DNA of 64,000 nucleotides, taken from NCBI GenBank assembly GCA_951230915.1, contig OX579636.1, forward strand, positions 1,999,001 through 2,063,000, given 5' to 3'. Below, piece after piece: positions 1 to 11,617 of this stretch (position 1 is the first letter of the stretch; every line of letters begins with the position of its first letter). The notes beneath the pieces are model-generated. The model saw nothing but the letters and a program-made list of their open reading frames with translations, did no database searches and had not been told where the DNA came from. The translations under genes were made by a program, and so were the position numbers. Source of the stretch: Antitrichia curtipendula. Lineage: Eukaryota; Streptophyta; Bryopsida; Hypnales; Leucodontaceae.

Positions 1-4
1 GGAT

Positions 5-1105
5 ATGACCCTTCAACAGTTGCACGCCGCACACACTCGATATAGAGAGATTCAGAGTCATGAAGAAGTACCGAGAGAGAATCCTGACGTTTGCAATGAG
101 CGTCCTATATCTAGAGATCCGGAAGACACGAATGAAGTTTATCAAAATGCAACTATTCCTGTAAATGAGAATTGGGTTTCTTCGAATGAACGGAACAGGA
201 AACGAGCTGTTGTTGAGGAGGGAATAGCAAGCCTTGCAGAGGAAGAAGAAGTGCCTGAAAGGCAAAGAACTCAACGTCAACATCTGCAGTCTGCAACATC
301 CGATGTTATTGTTGAGACCACGAAAGATACTGAAGTTGAGAGGCATGAAGAAGTAATAGTACAAGGGAACGCCCCAATTATGCCAACATCAGTGGAGGTG
401 GAAGTTGGAGGGGAATCATTGCAACTTGTGGAGACTACATCTGGACCCCCCATACCAGATGCAGCAGTGATGTTCCAAGAGCTTGAAAACGAAGCTGAAG
501 GTGGAGCTCCTGTAACAGTCACAGAGGTTGGATCAGGATCGAGACGTCTAATAGTGGGCTCAGGTAAACAAATATATAGGTCACTTGTTGTAGTGGCCAA
601 TATGGAGGCTCAAAGATCTGGCATTGCAACAAGACGGGGTGCTAGTAGAAGACGTGGGAGAACTTGAGTGCAACGTCATCCTGAACAGGAAGTGGTCTCA
701 GGAGGTCAGGAAGACCATCGCACTCTTGGAATGGGGCCAATAGAGGAGAGAAGGGTTCTAAGGCGAACTGTAGCTCAAACATGTCGTCAAATAGTTGCTA
801 GACAAGAACGTCTTCCACAAGGAAATGATGGGCAAGAAGCAGTTTCCAATGATGATTCTTCAGAGAAGGAGCCGGAGCAGATACCTACACGGGCATTGTT
901 AAAAAATGTTTCTAGAGCCCCTGTGGTATTTCCAACGGAGAGTGAATACAAAGCGGGGTACATATGCGGGCACAATGAGTTCTTTGATGCAGACATCAAT
1001 AGTATTCGGGACATGAAGAATGCTGAGACGAATCATAGAGTGCTAATGGAGTGGCGAGTAAATGAAATGTATGAGCGCCTTAGGGATCAGAAGCTCACGA
1101 AGTAA
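5..1105 (+). pseudogene. Unidentified gene, N-terminal part (partial at window edge, in-frame TGA)
   Basis: The reading frame is open from the window edge; the first ATG is at 5 but the gene may begin earlier. It reads about 220 codons to a TGA at 665-667, then continues in the same frame to a TAA at 1103-1105. The first 300 residues are low in complexity and rich in Glu, Arg, Val and Ser, with Arg-rich patches (for example RRGASRRRGRT before the TGA). From about position 910 the sequence looks folded, with short motifs such as YKAGYICGHNEFFDADI and EWRVNEMYERL. The next segment (1106-2610) continues the same protein one frame over, which suggests a lost base near 1102-1104. I do not recognise a family for this part. 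Base composition is clearly GC-richer than the flanking DNA. With a stop and a frameshift it is best treated as a pseudogene, unless the TGA or shift is a sequencing error. Confidence 0.55.
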
Positions 1106-2610
1106 GTGCAGTAGCACTTCGTCTCGTTGCGTATTTCTATAGAAATCCGGATGAACAATGCGAAACAGAGATGGTGGAGGCTCCCTTCAGTCAAGAGGGT
1201 GCGGCACGGGAATTTGAAGTTACTTTTCTAAAGCATTGTCAAGCTGATCCATCTATATCGAATGCTGCGGTTAGGAAGCGATGGCTAGAGGACAATATTG
1301 TATGGGAGCCAGTAGACGGACAACACATTGTTCGTGCATGTAAACAAGCACAACGGGAAAGAAGAGAAGGTAATTTGTCCAATACGGAGTATTATGCGCA
1401 ATTCAGAAGACGAAGAGCAAAGTTTGTGGTGTACAACAACCCACAATTCTACATTGAAGCATCAGTCAGAATAAATGCAAGGGAGCTCGACCGCAAGTTC
1501 TTCACAACACATTACGAGAACTTGATCAAGTTGCGTGACATTTGGAAAGCATGTGGAAGTCCAAGTGTAACAACTCGATCAGATGATGCACATAGAGCCA
1601 AGGCATTGACAATGGCGGCGAGTGCATTACATTGGAGCCAAGATTTACCAAAGCACATGTCGCTAGGAAATTTGTCCAAAAAAATGATTGATTTCACACG
1701 TCATGCTTGGAACAAAAGCGAGGAATCGTACAAGGCCATTCTGCAAGTTTGCAAAGATTATGAGGAGGAAAAAATATTTTTTAGCAAGAAGGCGGAGCAA
1801 AGATGGAAGAAGATGGCAAGAGAGCAAAATCTTGATGTTACTATAGATGGAAACTTGAAGAGGAAGAGGATGGAGAAGACTTGGTTCAGGCCATTGAGCA
1901 GAATCTCAACGAAAAATTATTTACGAGTGGTCAAAGAAATGGCTGCCAAAGATGTGATAGGAGGGAAGCGAAAATCACAACATTACTATTTCGATAGTGT
2001 TGCTTCTCCAAACCCACCAAAAGGTACGGTAGCATATGCAGTGGATCGTTTACAATGGAAGGATGCTGTAAGAAACCAAGTTCATTTCTTGATGGTGCAG
2101 ACAGGGGATGTGAATCCAACATCAGTAGATGATTTCTTCGCCGTAGATGCAAGCAAGTACGGAGATTCGCGTGGGAGGCAATTTATTCTAATGGAGAAGA
2201 CATTGGATAATGACGCAAAGACTTTATGGTGCTCGCCTGTAGTGAAGACGGTGCAAATGTTGAACAGTTTTGAGAAACTCATTTCAGCATTTGTTCGGCA
2301 GCACTTTGTGGATATCCGAGCGGGTCGCAAAGGACATTCGGGCTATGGTCAGGACGTGGAGAACATATCAAATGCTCGATGGAATTGGCAAGTTTCCCTC
2401 TCTGGAGTTCAACATGAAAATAGTGAAGCGGTACTGCACGTCAGGTGTCATGAAGGGTTCTTCAAGGATGAGTACATTGAACTTGGAAAACTATGTTTAT
2501 GGATTTTCGATTGTAGACAAGGAGGTTCGGAAGGAGAGGAAGTGGAATGGTCAAATGAAGACTATAGCAAGGTTATGCAACAACTTCAGAACTGGATGTC
2601 TTTAATTTAA
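1106..2610 (+). pseudogene. Unidentified gene, central part with a ParB/DGQH-like 'VDGQH' motif
   Basis: An ATG lies at 1171, but the frame is open and looks coding from about 1105 (AVALRLVAYFYRNPDEQC), so 1171 is probably not the true start. The segment follows directly from the preceding part after an apparent 1-base loss. Around residues 44-58 counted from 1171 it reads VWEPVDGQHIVRACKQAQRE. This resembles the [VI]DGxHRxxA box of ParB/sulfiredoxin-like and DndB-type DGQHR domains, although Ile replaces the usual Arg after His. Downstream are FVVYNNPQFYIEASVRINA and a long basic helical stretch. The frame ends at TAA 2608-2610. A pyrimidine-rich 3' splice-like site follows (TTTCTTTTTCCAG, ends 2638); a phase-compatible donor at 2525 would join this part in frame to the next one. 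The ParB-like assignment is inference from one motif. I know of no function for it in plants. Confidence 0.5.
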
Positions 2611-3832
2611 CGGTGGAATGTTGTGTTTCTTTTTCCAGCAGGCGTGTACTTCGATGAGGAAATGCAATCCAGGATGGCATTGCTACAGGATTGTCACATA
2701 TTAGAGGATTCTTGGATATTTAAGCGACAGACTGTGTCTTCATATGTGCATGATTTACGTCATGGTGAAGAACGAAAGCGTGGAGTTCAACCAGTGGGCG
2801 ACGTTGTCATCATTATACAATATCCCGAGAAGAGTGGGCCCATGGAGAACCTTCCAAGCAGTGTAGACGGTTTGGATGTGGTATTTCAAGACTCTTGGAG
2901 TGTAGAAGTCATGCTTCGAGCGGAGGATAAATTGGAGAGAACCCCAACAGAGTTGAAGAAGATGGTGCAGATGTATATGCCACAGAATTGGGGACTGGTG
3001 ACACTGGGCATCACTATGGCAGTGCCGGGGATTCTGGAGACTGAATTTGTGGGCAATGATATTATAATTATGGAAGGAGCAACAGCTCGAACGCAATTTG
3101 TGTACAACACATTGCAGTTGGTGTATGGGGATAAAATGGTTATGGTCAATAGTGAAAGTACAGCAGCTGAACGCAGGTTTTTGCAAGTGTTGAATACAAC
3201 AGACAAATCACCTGATCGAAGTCCTCCCGAAGCGAATGTGAGAGTACCACGTGGTAGTTCAGAACGGGTCATGCGACCATTGAGGGAGTCGTCAGAGGAA
3301 CGAGCGAGATTTCAAGTGTCTGTACAGAACAAGCGAAAGGGCAAGGAGATTGCAATTGATTTGGGAGCCTCATCAGATGATACAGAGTCCGAGAGAACGC
3401 ACTCAGACGATTTACCTAGTCGTGGCCGAAGTCTAGGTTCTGCAGACAACAGTGCCATGGATGAAGTGCGCGGGGATGGAGCAAACTCCATGGAAATGGA
3501 AGAAGATCCTGATTATGTTCCAACAAAAAATATTGATGATGTGGAGAATGTAGAAGCGGAAGATGTTGGAGTTGGTGGGAGAGAAATTGAAGGTATACCA
3601 GCATCAATGGAATCCATGTCAGCATTCTCTGCATTTAGCATGTTGGACTCCATGAATTTGGTGTCCGGTGAAGATGGATATTTCTATGACAGAGAACACG
3701 TACGATATACTCGAACCGGTGAAGAAGGACAGTACGTGTTCCACCGCCAAGTTTCCATCTTAGAAGGCCCTACGTCATCGCCAACTTTATCGGAAAGAGT
3801 AGCAACGTCCGTTGCGAGTACTATGGTGGATA

Positions 3833-5014
3833 CATTAGTAGAAAAAACAGTGCCCAAATCAACAAAATCAACAAAAAAGTGTTGATTTTTTTGTTGATTT
3901 GGACGTGTTAATTTGGGTACTTTTTAACACAAACCTGTTGATTTTTTTGTTAATTTTTTGTTAATTTGGACACTAAATTTTTCTTTTAAGAAAATTTTAA
4001 AATTTTTTTTAAAATATTTTTTTTTTAAATTAATTTTTTTTTAATTAATTAATTTTTTAAATAAAATAAAATAAACCAGTAAAAAACTGCCACGCAGGCA
4101 GTCCACGCGGGCGGCCAATCTGCCAAGCGAGCAGTCCACACGGGCAAACCGCCATACGGGCAAACCGCCATACGGGCAAACCGCCATATGGCACCCTATT
4201 TGGGGTCGGGTGCTAGGTTTGAACCTTGCACCTCACTCTTGGGGTGCAAGGTTCAAACCAATGCACCACACATACACATGTGTGTATGAGAGTGGGTTTT
4301 TTTTTATTTATCTAGTTAAAGTTTTCTTTTTTTCTTTTTTTTGTTAAAAACAGCAGATTTCAAAGGCGATTTAAGCATTGCCAAACAAATTTTTTCTTAA
4401 AACTTTGAACTAAGAAAAGTTGCTATATACAATTATCTTTCATCTCCAAAAATCCTTTTGCAATTTTAAGTCTCCAATCAAAAGTTATGACTAAATTTCA
4501 GAGAGGGTCTTTCATAATGTCAAAAAAAATTCAATGGAACCCCTCTCTGAAATTTAGTCATAACTTTTGATTGGAGACTTAAAATTGCAAACGGATTTTT
4601 GGAGATGAAAGGTACTTGTATTTAGCAACTTTTCTTAGTTCAAAGTTTAAAAAAAAGGTTGTTTTGCTACGCCTAAATGGTCTTTGAAGTCTGCTGACTT
4701 TGAAAATTACCAAAGTGGGAATGATTTATTTATTTTTTCCAAAAACAAACTATTTATAGAATACTAACTATGATAATCTATACATTTTTTCAAATGAAAA
4801 AATTTACTTGAGAATTTTTTTAGTCAAAATTAACAAAAAAGTGTTGATTTTTTGTTAATTTAAAAATGCAGTACCCAAATTAACAAAAAATTTTGTTGAT
4901 TTGGGCAGTTTTTACGAAAATCAACAAAAACTTGTGAAAATGGACGATGCAGTACCCAAATCAACAAAAATTTGTTGATGTTTTGTTAATTTGGGCACTG
5001 TTTTTCTACTAGTG
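3833..5014. mobile_element. Non-autonomous CACTA (En/Spm-type) element, 1182 bp
   Basis: The left end reads CATTAGTAGAAAAAACAGTG and the right end, reverse complemented, reads CACTAGTAGAAAAACAGTG. Both are followed by CCCAAAT(C/T)AACAAAAA. A 3-bp duplication, ATA, flanks it (3830-3832 and 5015-5017), as expected for CACTA elements. Subterminal copies of the CCCAAATCAACAAAA motif repeat in both orientations near both ends (3840-3970 and 4825-4998), matching the subterminal repeats bound by the transposase accessory protein in this superfamily. No transposase is encoded. A GC-rich block at 4085-4260 carries short CCGCCAYACGGGCAAA repeats, and 4351-4696 is a large hairpin. The first base triplet of the left end (CAT for CAC) has mutated. 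Confidence 0.85.
4351..4696. repeat. Large inverted repeat inside the CACTA element
   Basis: The arms 4433-4507 and 4541-4613 are almost perfectly complementary over about 74 bp, for example CTCCAATCAAAAGTTATGAC against its complement. Weaker pairing extends outward to 4351 and 4696. The spacer is about 33 nt. It could be a MITE captured by the CACTA element, or an internal structure of it. A transcript would form a long near-perfect double strand. Confidence 0.8.
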
Positions 5015-5178
5015 ATAGGGCGCTGCAGTACACAACTTTGGTCTTAGTGAGTGAAGTTGGTGGACCAAATTTGGTTGAAGAAGCAGAGGCAGTTGATGGA
5101 AGGGAAGGAGAAAAATTGACACAATCATCTGCACAAGTATTGGAGACACCAGATGAAGCAGTACCAGAACAAGCGTAG

Positions 5179-5766
5179 TGCAGTTCCTGCAATGGTAGTG
5201 TAGGGTGTGTGAGAATACATGTAGTGTGTGTTAGTTTATAAAATGTTTGTGGTTATTGGAGTGAACGCTTTTTGCTTGATATGAACCTGTATTACGGAAT
5301 GTGAAGGTACTTGTCAAACCTTCAATGTCAAATTTGGTTTTCTAAATAAATCTTTCATCACTTTTAATGATTAATGGTGTACATGTGATGTTGCTATGAA
5401 AATGATATAATAATAATATAATTGTAGGATATATTGTTGGAAGACTAGAACATGAAAGATAAAAAAGTGATTGAGATGATATAAGCATGTATTTGCAATT
5501 GGTTGAACTCAAAAAAATAAATTTAAGGGCACCTTTGTAGAAAATTTGTATGCTAAATTGAAATATTGCATGCTGTAACATAAAAAAGGTGTTCTTGAAA
5601 ATATGGGGGGTACCCTATTTTTTGAAAATCACTTTTCAGTGAATAGTTTTGCGTACGGTCATTGCACTTGGTCAAGTGCAAGAATGTCTAATTCAATGTT
5701 TAATATGACAAATTAGTGGATAGGATATTGAAGAAAAATATGGAATTGAGGTTAAAATAAGTACAC
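5179..5766. other. Intergenic, AT-rich
   Basis: About 590 bp downstream of the decayed gene. No convincing coding sequence, repeat or RNA gene seen. Confidence 0.5.
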
Positions 5767-6344
5767 TTAACCCCTAAAACCCCGCTTGTCCCCTTGGGGG
5801 ACAATTTGGGTCCAGGTAGGTTTCTATTGTCTCAATTTGAAGTGAGATTTTTGAGGTTGTGTAGCTTTGTAAGAGATTTGTGGATGTATAATTTTTGTTT
5901 CAATTGGATGCCGGATGAAAAAATTATGGCACAATGAGCAAGAATCAAAGATTCTCGGGCAGCCCAAAAAAAATTACAAAAAATAAAAGTAATTTTTTTT
6001 AAATTTTTTTCCTAAAAGATTATGTTCTTACCTATACGTGAAGCTTTGATTCATTCTATTTGGACTAGGGATGAGAAAGTTATGGACAATCTTAGTTTTT
6101 CGGGCAATTTAAGCATCTTCTTGAAAAAAAACTTTTATTTCAACTTTGAATGCTAATATCTTTCAATCCGTACGGTCAAATTTGATGAAATTTTTACTAC
6201 ATGATCTCAGATAAGTTAAGTACAAGATCCTACGATTAAATTTCCAAAAAAACTAAAAAAGCTGGTTTTCTTAAGTGAATATAACAGAAGTGGTAGTCTT
6301 AAGTGTTTTCTGGCAGAAAACACCCTCGGGATTTTAGGGGTTAA
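5767..6344 (+). mobile_element. TTAA-flanked piggyBac-like non-autonomous element, short form (copy 1)
   Basis: TTAA is at both ends (5767-5770 and 6341-6344). The terminal inverted repeat is CCCCTAAAACCCC on the left and GATTTTAGGGG on the right. A subterminal palindrome, TGTCCCCTTGGGGGACA, lies just inside the left end. The 578-bp copy has no long ORF. Other copies share internal blocks, for example GATGCCGGATGAAAAAATTA and AATATCTTTCAATCCGTACGG. A TTAA target with CCC-starting ends is the pattern of the piggyBac superfamily. Without a transposase in the window this assignment is inference; Kolobok-type elements also use TTAA. Confidence 0.7.
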
Positions 6345-8689
6345 AGTTATTCTTAAAAATTGTGTAGCATTGTGGGCATGTAAAAGAAATGATGTAAACT
6401 TTGCAAGTAGTTGCATAAAATTTAGAGACACAATTACTTACATGTAAATGTGTAAAGGTGGAAGCTGTAGAATGCTATAATTGAAACAAAAGTGGGTAAC
6501 CTCCAAGAGGTTAAGATATACACAAACCTTGACCAAGAAAGTTATTAAAATGAAAAAAAATCACCGAAAAACATGCCTTTACAAAGCCGCTACTTCTATA
6601 GTATGTGAAAATAAACCAAAATACAATCTTCAGCTCCACTTTTTTATTTTCTTCTTTCTCCTCTTATACACATCATTTTGAATAATTTGCATGTTCATTT
6701 TTCAATCAAAAGTAGGAGTGAAATTCTATAAGGGGCTTTTAGATTTAATTACTTTTTAACAATAAAAAGACCATGTATAATTTCAAATTTTTGGTTTGGA
6801 AGCTCATTTAGGAGATTTTAACTTTCAAAATGTAGTCATTTTGAAGTGATTTTTCTAAAATTAAGAAATAAGATCCTACAACTAAATTAAAAGGGAAAAA
6901 ATCCACTTCTCAACTATTGATTGATTGCATAAGAAATTAATTTTTTTGAAAGTATGTATTTGCATAACAAACTAAAAGCACCTTGAAAAGTAGGGATTTG
7001 TTTGAAAATGAAAATATATTTTTTGAGAATTTTAGAATGTTACAAATCTTATGACAATATATCATAGTTCAATTTGACATAAAAAATAAATCTTCAAAAT
7101 AACTAGTTCCAACGTAATACTATCAATTTTAGTATATATCTCAATTCATTGGAAACTTAAGGGGCATCATGATATCCTAATTTGAAAACCCTAATGACTC
7201 CATTCTACAAGACTGCACCATGCGTTCTTGTTCCACTAGGCAATATAGAAATGAATTTTATAGAGCCGAAGATAATGTGTTTGCACACTATGATGTGCTA
7301 ATTGTTGTCATAGTGTCCTATTTGTGCTATATTTTAAGAACCTTCAAAATTCATACTATTAAATGCATGTTGAATTTGGGATAGAATAAAGTATTTTAAA
7401 AATTGGGTCTTTCTATAGTACATAATTGTATTGTTAAAGTTAATGAAAAGATCTCTACATGGATTAGATGAAGAAATTCAAAAGATGCTTTGTCATTGTG
7501 CATGGTGCACACTAAATTTACAAATCTAATTGATAGTACTTGTAAAAACATTTGAATTTTTTAATATTGATATGTACTTTTATAAGGATTGTATTTTTCA
7601 TGTTAATATTATTTTAGATTTTTTAAACATTTTTATCTTTAACTTTGATTTTCAAAATCTTAGATTGGCTTTAAGGATTTTAAAATGCATATTTTTCATT
7701 TTTTTCTCTTTGGAATGTGCATTTTCTACACATTTATTTGGACTATGCATTATGAGATGGGAAAATTCTTCAAATTTTTAATAGAGATTATGAAGTAGTT
7801 GTAGCAAAATGGAATAGATTTTCTAGTGCAAAGATAAATCACTTGGGCCAAAATTTGTACAAATCGAGCACTTTATGCACATGATGGTGTATGACAACAA
7901 TTGGTACCCCATAGTGTACAATTACATGATAGTTGTCCGCAAACACAAAATTGTCAATGGTAGTGTTCTATGTAGGCAAAGAGTCATTGACCAAGCCTCA
8001 ATGTGCATAAAAGCAATGAATCTTAGCAAATAGTACATCTTCAAGGGATGAACGATAATAGGTTTTGGCTCAAAGCGTGTTTTTTTGGTTTTGAAAAGTA
8101 TTTTAAATAGGATAGGGTTGCATTAGAAGGGATTTGGCCTACGCCAAGGGTTGTGAGTTCCCAACTGCAAAGAACATGCTAGGCTACGCCATAGCAATAC
8201 AATGCAACAATGTGATGTGGCCGAACTTTGGCCACATCATTTTTTTTTTGGGAATCTTTTTTAACTTTATTTTTTAATTTTAGAAGCAAAATATATATTT
8301 TTTTAAATTAAAAAATTGATAATTAGGATTCTGACAACAGTCCGACTGTCCTTTGCTACACCAGGAAAAAATTGGAGAACAGGCCTGAAACGACCTTCCA
8401 ATGCCCCTAAGTAACATCTAATGCCAATAAAGCAACTGCAATGCCACCTACCTGGCAATGTGGCATGTGAAGATAGCATTGTTGAACTTTTTTACCTTCA
8501 TCCATTGAGGATGCCCTATAAAACAAAAAATTAGAAGGCTCTTCAAATATAGATGTTTAAGTAATGACTCGTCTTTTAGACATGCGAAGGTTTGCAATGG
8601 AGGAGACAACAAATGCAACTTAAGGTAGTAACATTTAATTGTAATTATCTAAAACCAAACCCTAAAGATTCTTGCCTAAAATATACACT
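6345..8689. other. Gene-free AT-rich DNA
   Basis: Only short chance frames are present, such as a Phe/Ile-rich one at 7530-7781 whose composition follows local AT bias. Between 8040 and 8240 there is a small palindrome, GATGTGGCC...GGCCACATC. No gene is supported. Confidence 0.5.
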
Positions 8690-9320
8690 CAAGTTCAAAT
8701 AAAAATAATCCTACAAATTTTTCTTCCCTTGTAAATTTAGCCAATAAAAAGTTTATGAACTTTAAAAAGCTCTAGCATACTAAAAGATGGACACATTTCC
8801 AAACCGCAAATTGTATTGGAATCATAGTGAAGAGTAGTTGAATACCATACAATAACTACATGGAGGCAAGTTCATGGTATGAAGAAGTTAGTTTGGCTTC
8901 CTAATTTGCCATAGAGAACCTTTTGAAGATAGTCAAAGATTTATTGCAACATCCAAGCAAACCAATGAACAAGAAAGAAATGATACAAACAATTTAAATT
9001 GTATGAGATCAAGAATCTCTAAAGTGATTGCAAATGCTCATTTCTAAGATGCCTAGTAAAATGCAAGCTATAATTTCAGCAAAGGTTGGAAACAATAGAC
9101 CTGGTTAGTATACAAAAAATATTCAAATTGTTGTATGATTTTGAATGTCACATCTATATATTTGTTATGATGATCAAATAATTTTCACTAGAATTCTAAT
9201 GCAATTTGTAGTTTGGAAATCCGTCTATTTTTTAGTATGCTAGAGCTTTTGAAATTCATGACCTTTTTGTTGAACTTGCTTGGCAACAAAATTTGTAAGA
9301 TTATTTGACCCGATTGTACA
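8690..9320. mobile_element. Foldback MITE-like inverted repeat
   Basis: Imperfect inverted arms of about 130 bp lie at 8690-8830 and 9195-9320. Shared blocks include AGCTCTAGCATACTAAAA against its complement TTTTTAGTATGCTAGAGCT, and a CAAATTGYATTGGAAT-type block. The 360-bp centre has no ORF. Target duplications could not be defined. Confidence 0.5.
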
Positions 9321-10289
9321 ACCACTAGTTATGAGAGTCTTGGATTAATTTTAATTCCTAAGGTTCTTTAAGCTCCCATAGAGTTTTTAAAACCTTGGGT
9401 AGGCTTTTTCTAAAGTGGATTTTGATCATTATTTTTTTAAACTTTTTGAGAAGTTGAAGGTTTGTAGTATATACTCAAAAGTTCAAAAGATTCAAATTGG
9501 AGCCCAAAAAAAGAAGGTGCATTGCCTAAAAGTCTACAAGCAAATTAGAGTAGCTAATCCTAGAGTTGACTCAATGCAACTATGTTGTGGTTTTAGATCT
9601 TAGGTTGCAGCCCAAAAAATAAAAAATTGTTGGGTGGGCAAAGAATTCATTCTCCAAGCCAAAGAAGAGAAGGGGAGTCATTAAGAGCTAATGACTGATG
9701 TGGGGACTTTGGATGAAGGAAGGTAGGGGATTTGATTTAGGGGTCTTTATTGAGGACCAACAGTCTAGTCTAAGAACTGCAATCAAATTATAGCTCCACC
9801 TAGGGTTGTATTTGTGGCTCTTCTACTTTGAAAAAATGATGCCACCATCTATATATTCAATGCCAAGTCTCATGCAATCAAATCACGATGAGAGGTGATA
9901 CAATATAATAGAATGAAGTGTATGCAACAACTAGAAAATCCGAGCTTTTTTTGATTACTTGATAACATACAATGTATTATTTTTGTGCTTGAATTTGAGG
10001 CCATGAATTTACAAATTGTGAAGCTCAAAGATGAGAGGCATCAATGTGTTGGATGTCAATTTCTTCCTATTTAACCACTCAAAAATACAAATTTCTTCCA
10101 TAGTATCTAAATATTGCACTAATTGAAAGTCTACAACACCTACTTGCCTCTAAAATTGTGCAAATCAACACTTCAAGTTTTATGGAATAATACGTAGGTG
10201 CCATTGAAGAGTGACTTACTTCCACTTTTCCCACCACATTGATAGTCATGACAAAACAATAATGAGAGTGAAGTGAGAACGTCTAGTTA
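9321..10289. other. Intergenic
   Basis: No convincing gene. A 62-codon frame at 9415-9603 has no recognisable features and is probably chance. Confidence 0.4.
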
Positions 10290-11082
10290 GGAAGTAGCAA
10301 AATGGGTGATTCTTGTTTTCTAAGTAAAAATTATGGCACGAAAAGCCCTTTTTTAGTTCCGCGGGCCAAAAAAAGAACCTTTCAAAAAATCTTAAAGTAA
10401 AAAATTATAAAAAATTATTTCATATAGATTGTATTTTTATTTGCATAAAAAACTTTTATTCATTCCATTTAGATTTGTTATGCAAAAGTTACGGACAATC
10501 TTATTTTTTGAGCAGTGAGAGCATTTTCTTGAAAAAATAACTTGTAGGATTCACTTTTGAACTCAATTTTCACAATTTTTCAAAAAGAAGAAGTTTCACA
10601 AGGTTAAGATCTCTTGCTAGAATAATCTCATTGTTGAGTGATTAGTGTATTTCAATTCCATCTTATAGCTATTAAAAATTTAGATTTTCTATCAATCTTG
10701 AACCTACTTCTACTTAACAAATTTTTAATGAGTGAAAACTAAGTGTTTCTTTTTTGAATTTTTTTTCCTAGACTCTCAATTCAATTATTTACTATATAAA
10801 ATTTTGAAATTCAAAACCAATAGAGCAAAAATTAGAAGTTATGAAGGTTCAAAGCCAAAAATTGGAGTTGAGCAAGGTGCAAAAAAACTTGTTTCCTTCA
10901 CTTTAAACGCAAAATATCTTGCAATTTACACAATCAAAGTTTGTGAAATTTCTTCCACACATTCTTATACTAGTCTAGTACAAGATCCAATGATTAAATA
11001 TGAATGAAAAAATATATTTTAATTTATTTATTTGCTCTACGCAATAGAATTGATAGTTTTGAGTCTTTTCTTTTTAGGGAAC
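10290..11082 (+). mobile_element. Degenerate TTAA-family element (copy 2)
   Basis: Aligns by eye to the full-length copy at 59905-60828 (reversed). Shared blocks include a 'tatggcac.a.aagcc' segment near 10333, 'agttacggacaatctta' near 10486 and 'gtacaagatcc' near 10980. The right terminus has decayed to CTTTTTAGGGAACA and the left terminus is not recognisable. Confidence 0.5.
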
Positions 11083-11190
11083 AGGACTTTAAACTTTAGA
11101 GGTTATGATGACAACCATTCTGAATTTGCTTATTCAGGTGTTGTTGCCTTTCAAATTGTTTGTACTGTACACAACACTCCTTGTGCGAAG

Positions 11191-11617
11191 TATGGTAGAA
11201 CCACCCATTGTTGACCACTTAAGCAATTCCGCATACATTTTGGAGCAGTAGAAGGCAATATTAATTTATGGTCCTCTAGGAAGATAGAAATGATGGGCAT
11301 TGCCAAGTTTTCATGATTTTTTTTCCTTAAACTGAATTTACTATGAATTTTGGAAGCCAAAAGTTGACCTCAACCCATACCTAGGATATAGAGACTTCCA
11401 ATTTCGACCATTCCATAACTAAATTCCCATTCACTGCTTCCTGCTTTCTTGCTCACTAAATCAAGACATGTGTCATGACTTTATAGTGCCAACCTTGCAA
11501 GAGAGAAAAAATCAAATTTCAAACTATGGTTGGAATTTGTACCAGCCTTGGTTGGAAATAGCTGCACCCTACAGGTTGGTTATTGATGGCCGGTTGGTAA
11601 TGGGTGGTTCTACCATA
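11191..11617 (+). mobile_element. MITE family 'TATGGTAGAACCACCC', copy A (427 bp)
   Basis: The terminal inverted repeat is TATGGTAGAACCACCCATT, with both ends nearly identical. A second copy lies in inverted orientation at 12496-13294, so the two form arms of a large inverted structure. No coding capacity. Target duplications are not clear, so the superfamily is not assigned. Confidence 0.7.

Larger units (their letters stand above)
2623..5178 (+). pseudogene. Unidentified gene, C-terminal part, split by a CACTA element
   Basis: This is coding sequence in the same frame as the preceding part. An in-frame ATG lies at 2623, but homology-like coding probably starts at the splice-like junction near 2639-2642 (VYFDEEMQSRMALLQDC). 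Residues 1-190 look folded (GDVVIIIQYPEKSG, NWGLVTLGITMAVPGILE). The rest is an acidic, Ser-rich tail (DLGASSDDTESERTHSDD, EMEEDPDYVPTKN). At 3833 a 1182-bp CACTA element begins; the apparent end at 3885 lies inside it. Removing 3833-5014 and one copy of the ATA target duplication (3830-3832 / 5015-5017) leaves the frame open for about 50 further codons, to the TAG at 5176-5178. The true C-terminus is therefore the acidic stretch at 5018-5178. No family is recognised; it is the third part of the same decayed protein. Confidence 0.55.

Noticed and set aside
668..1105. A separate gene starting at GTG 668
   Set aside because: It is in the same frame as the upstream reading and directly follows a TGA; plants rarely start at GTG. 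It is better read as the continuation of one decayed protein.
1098..1112. A splice donor (GTAAGTG) and short intron
   Set aside because: The next CAG is only 10 nt away, and the sequence beyond 1105 reads as protein in frame 1. A single-base loss explains it better.
4195..4265. A tRNA-like or SINE promoter (GGTTTGAACC, GGTTCAAACC)
   Set aside because: The pair is an inverted repeat within the CACTA element. No A box at suitable spacing and no cloverleaf.
7530..7781. An 83-codon membrane-protein-like ORF
   Set aside because: Phe/Ile/Leu richness follows from local T-rich composition; no support for expression or homology.
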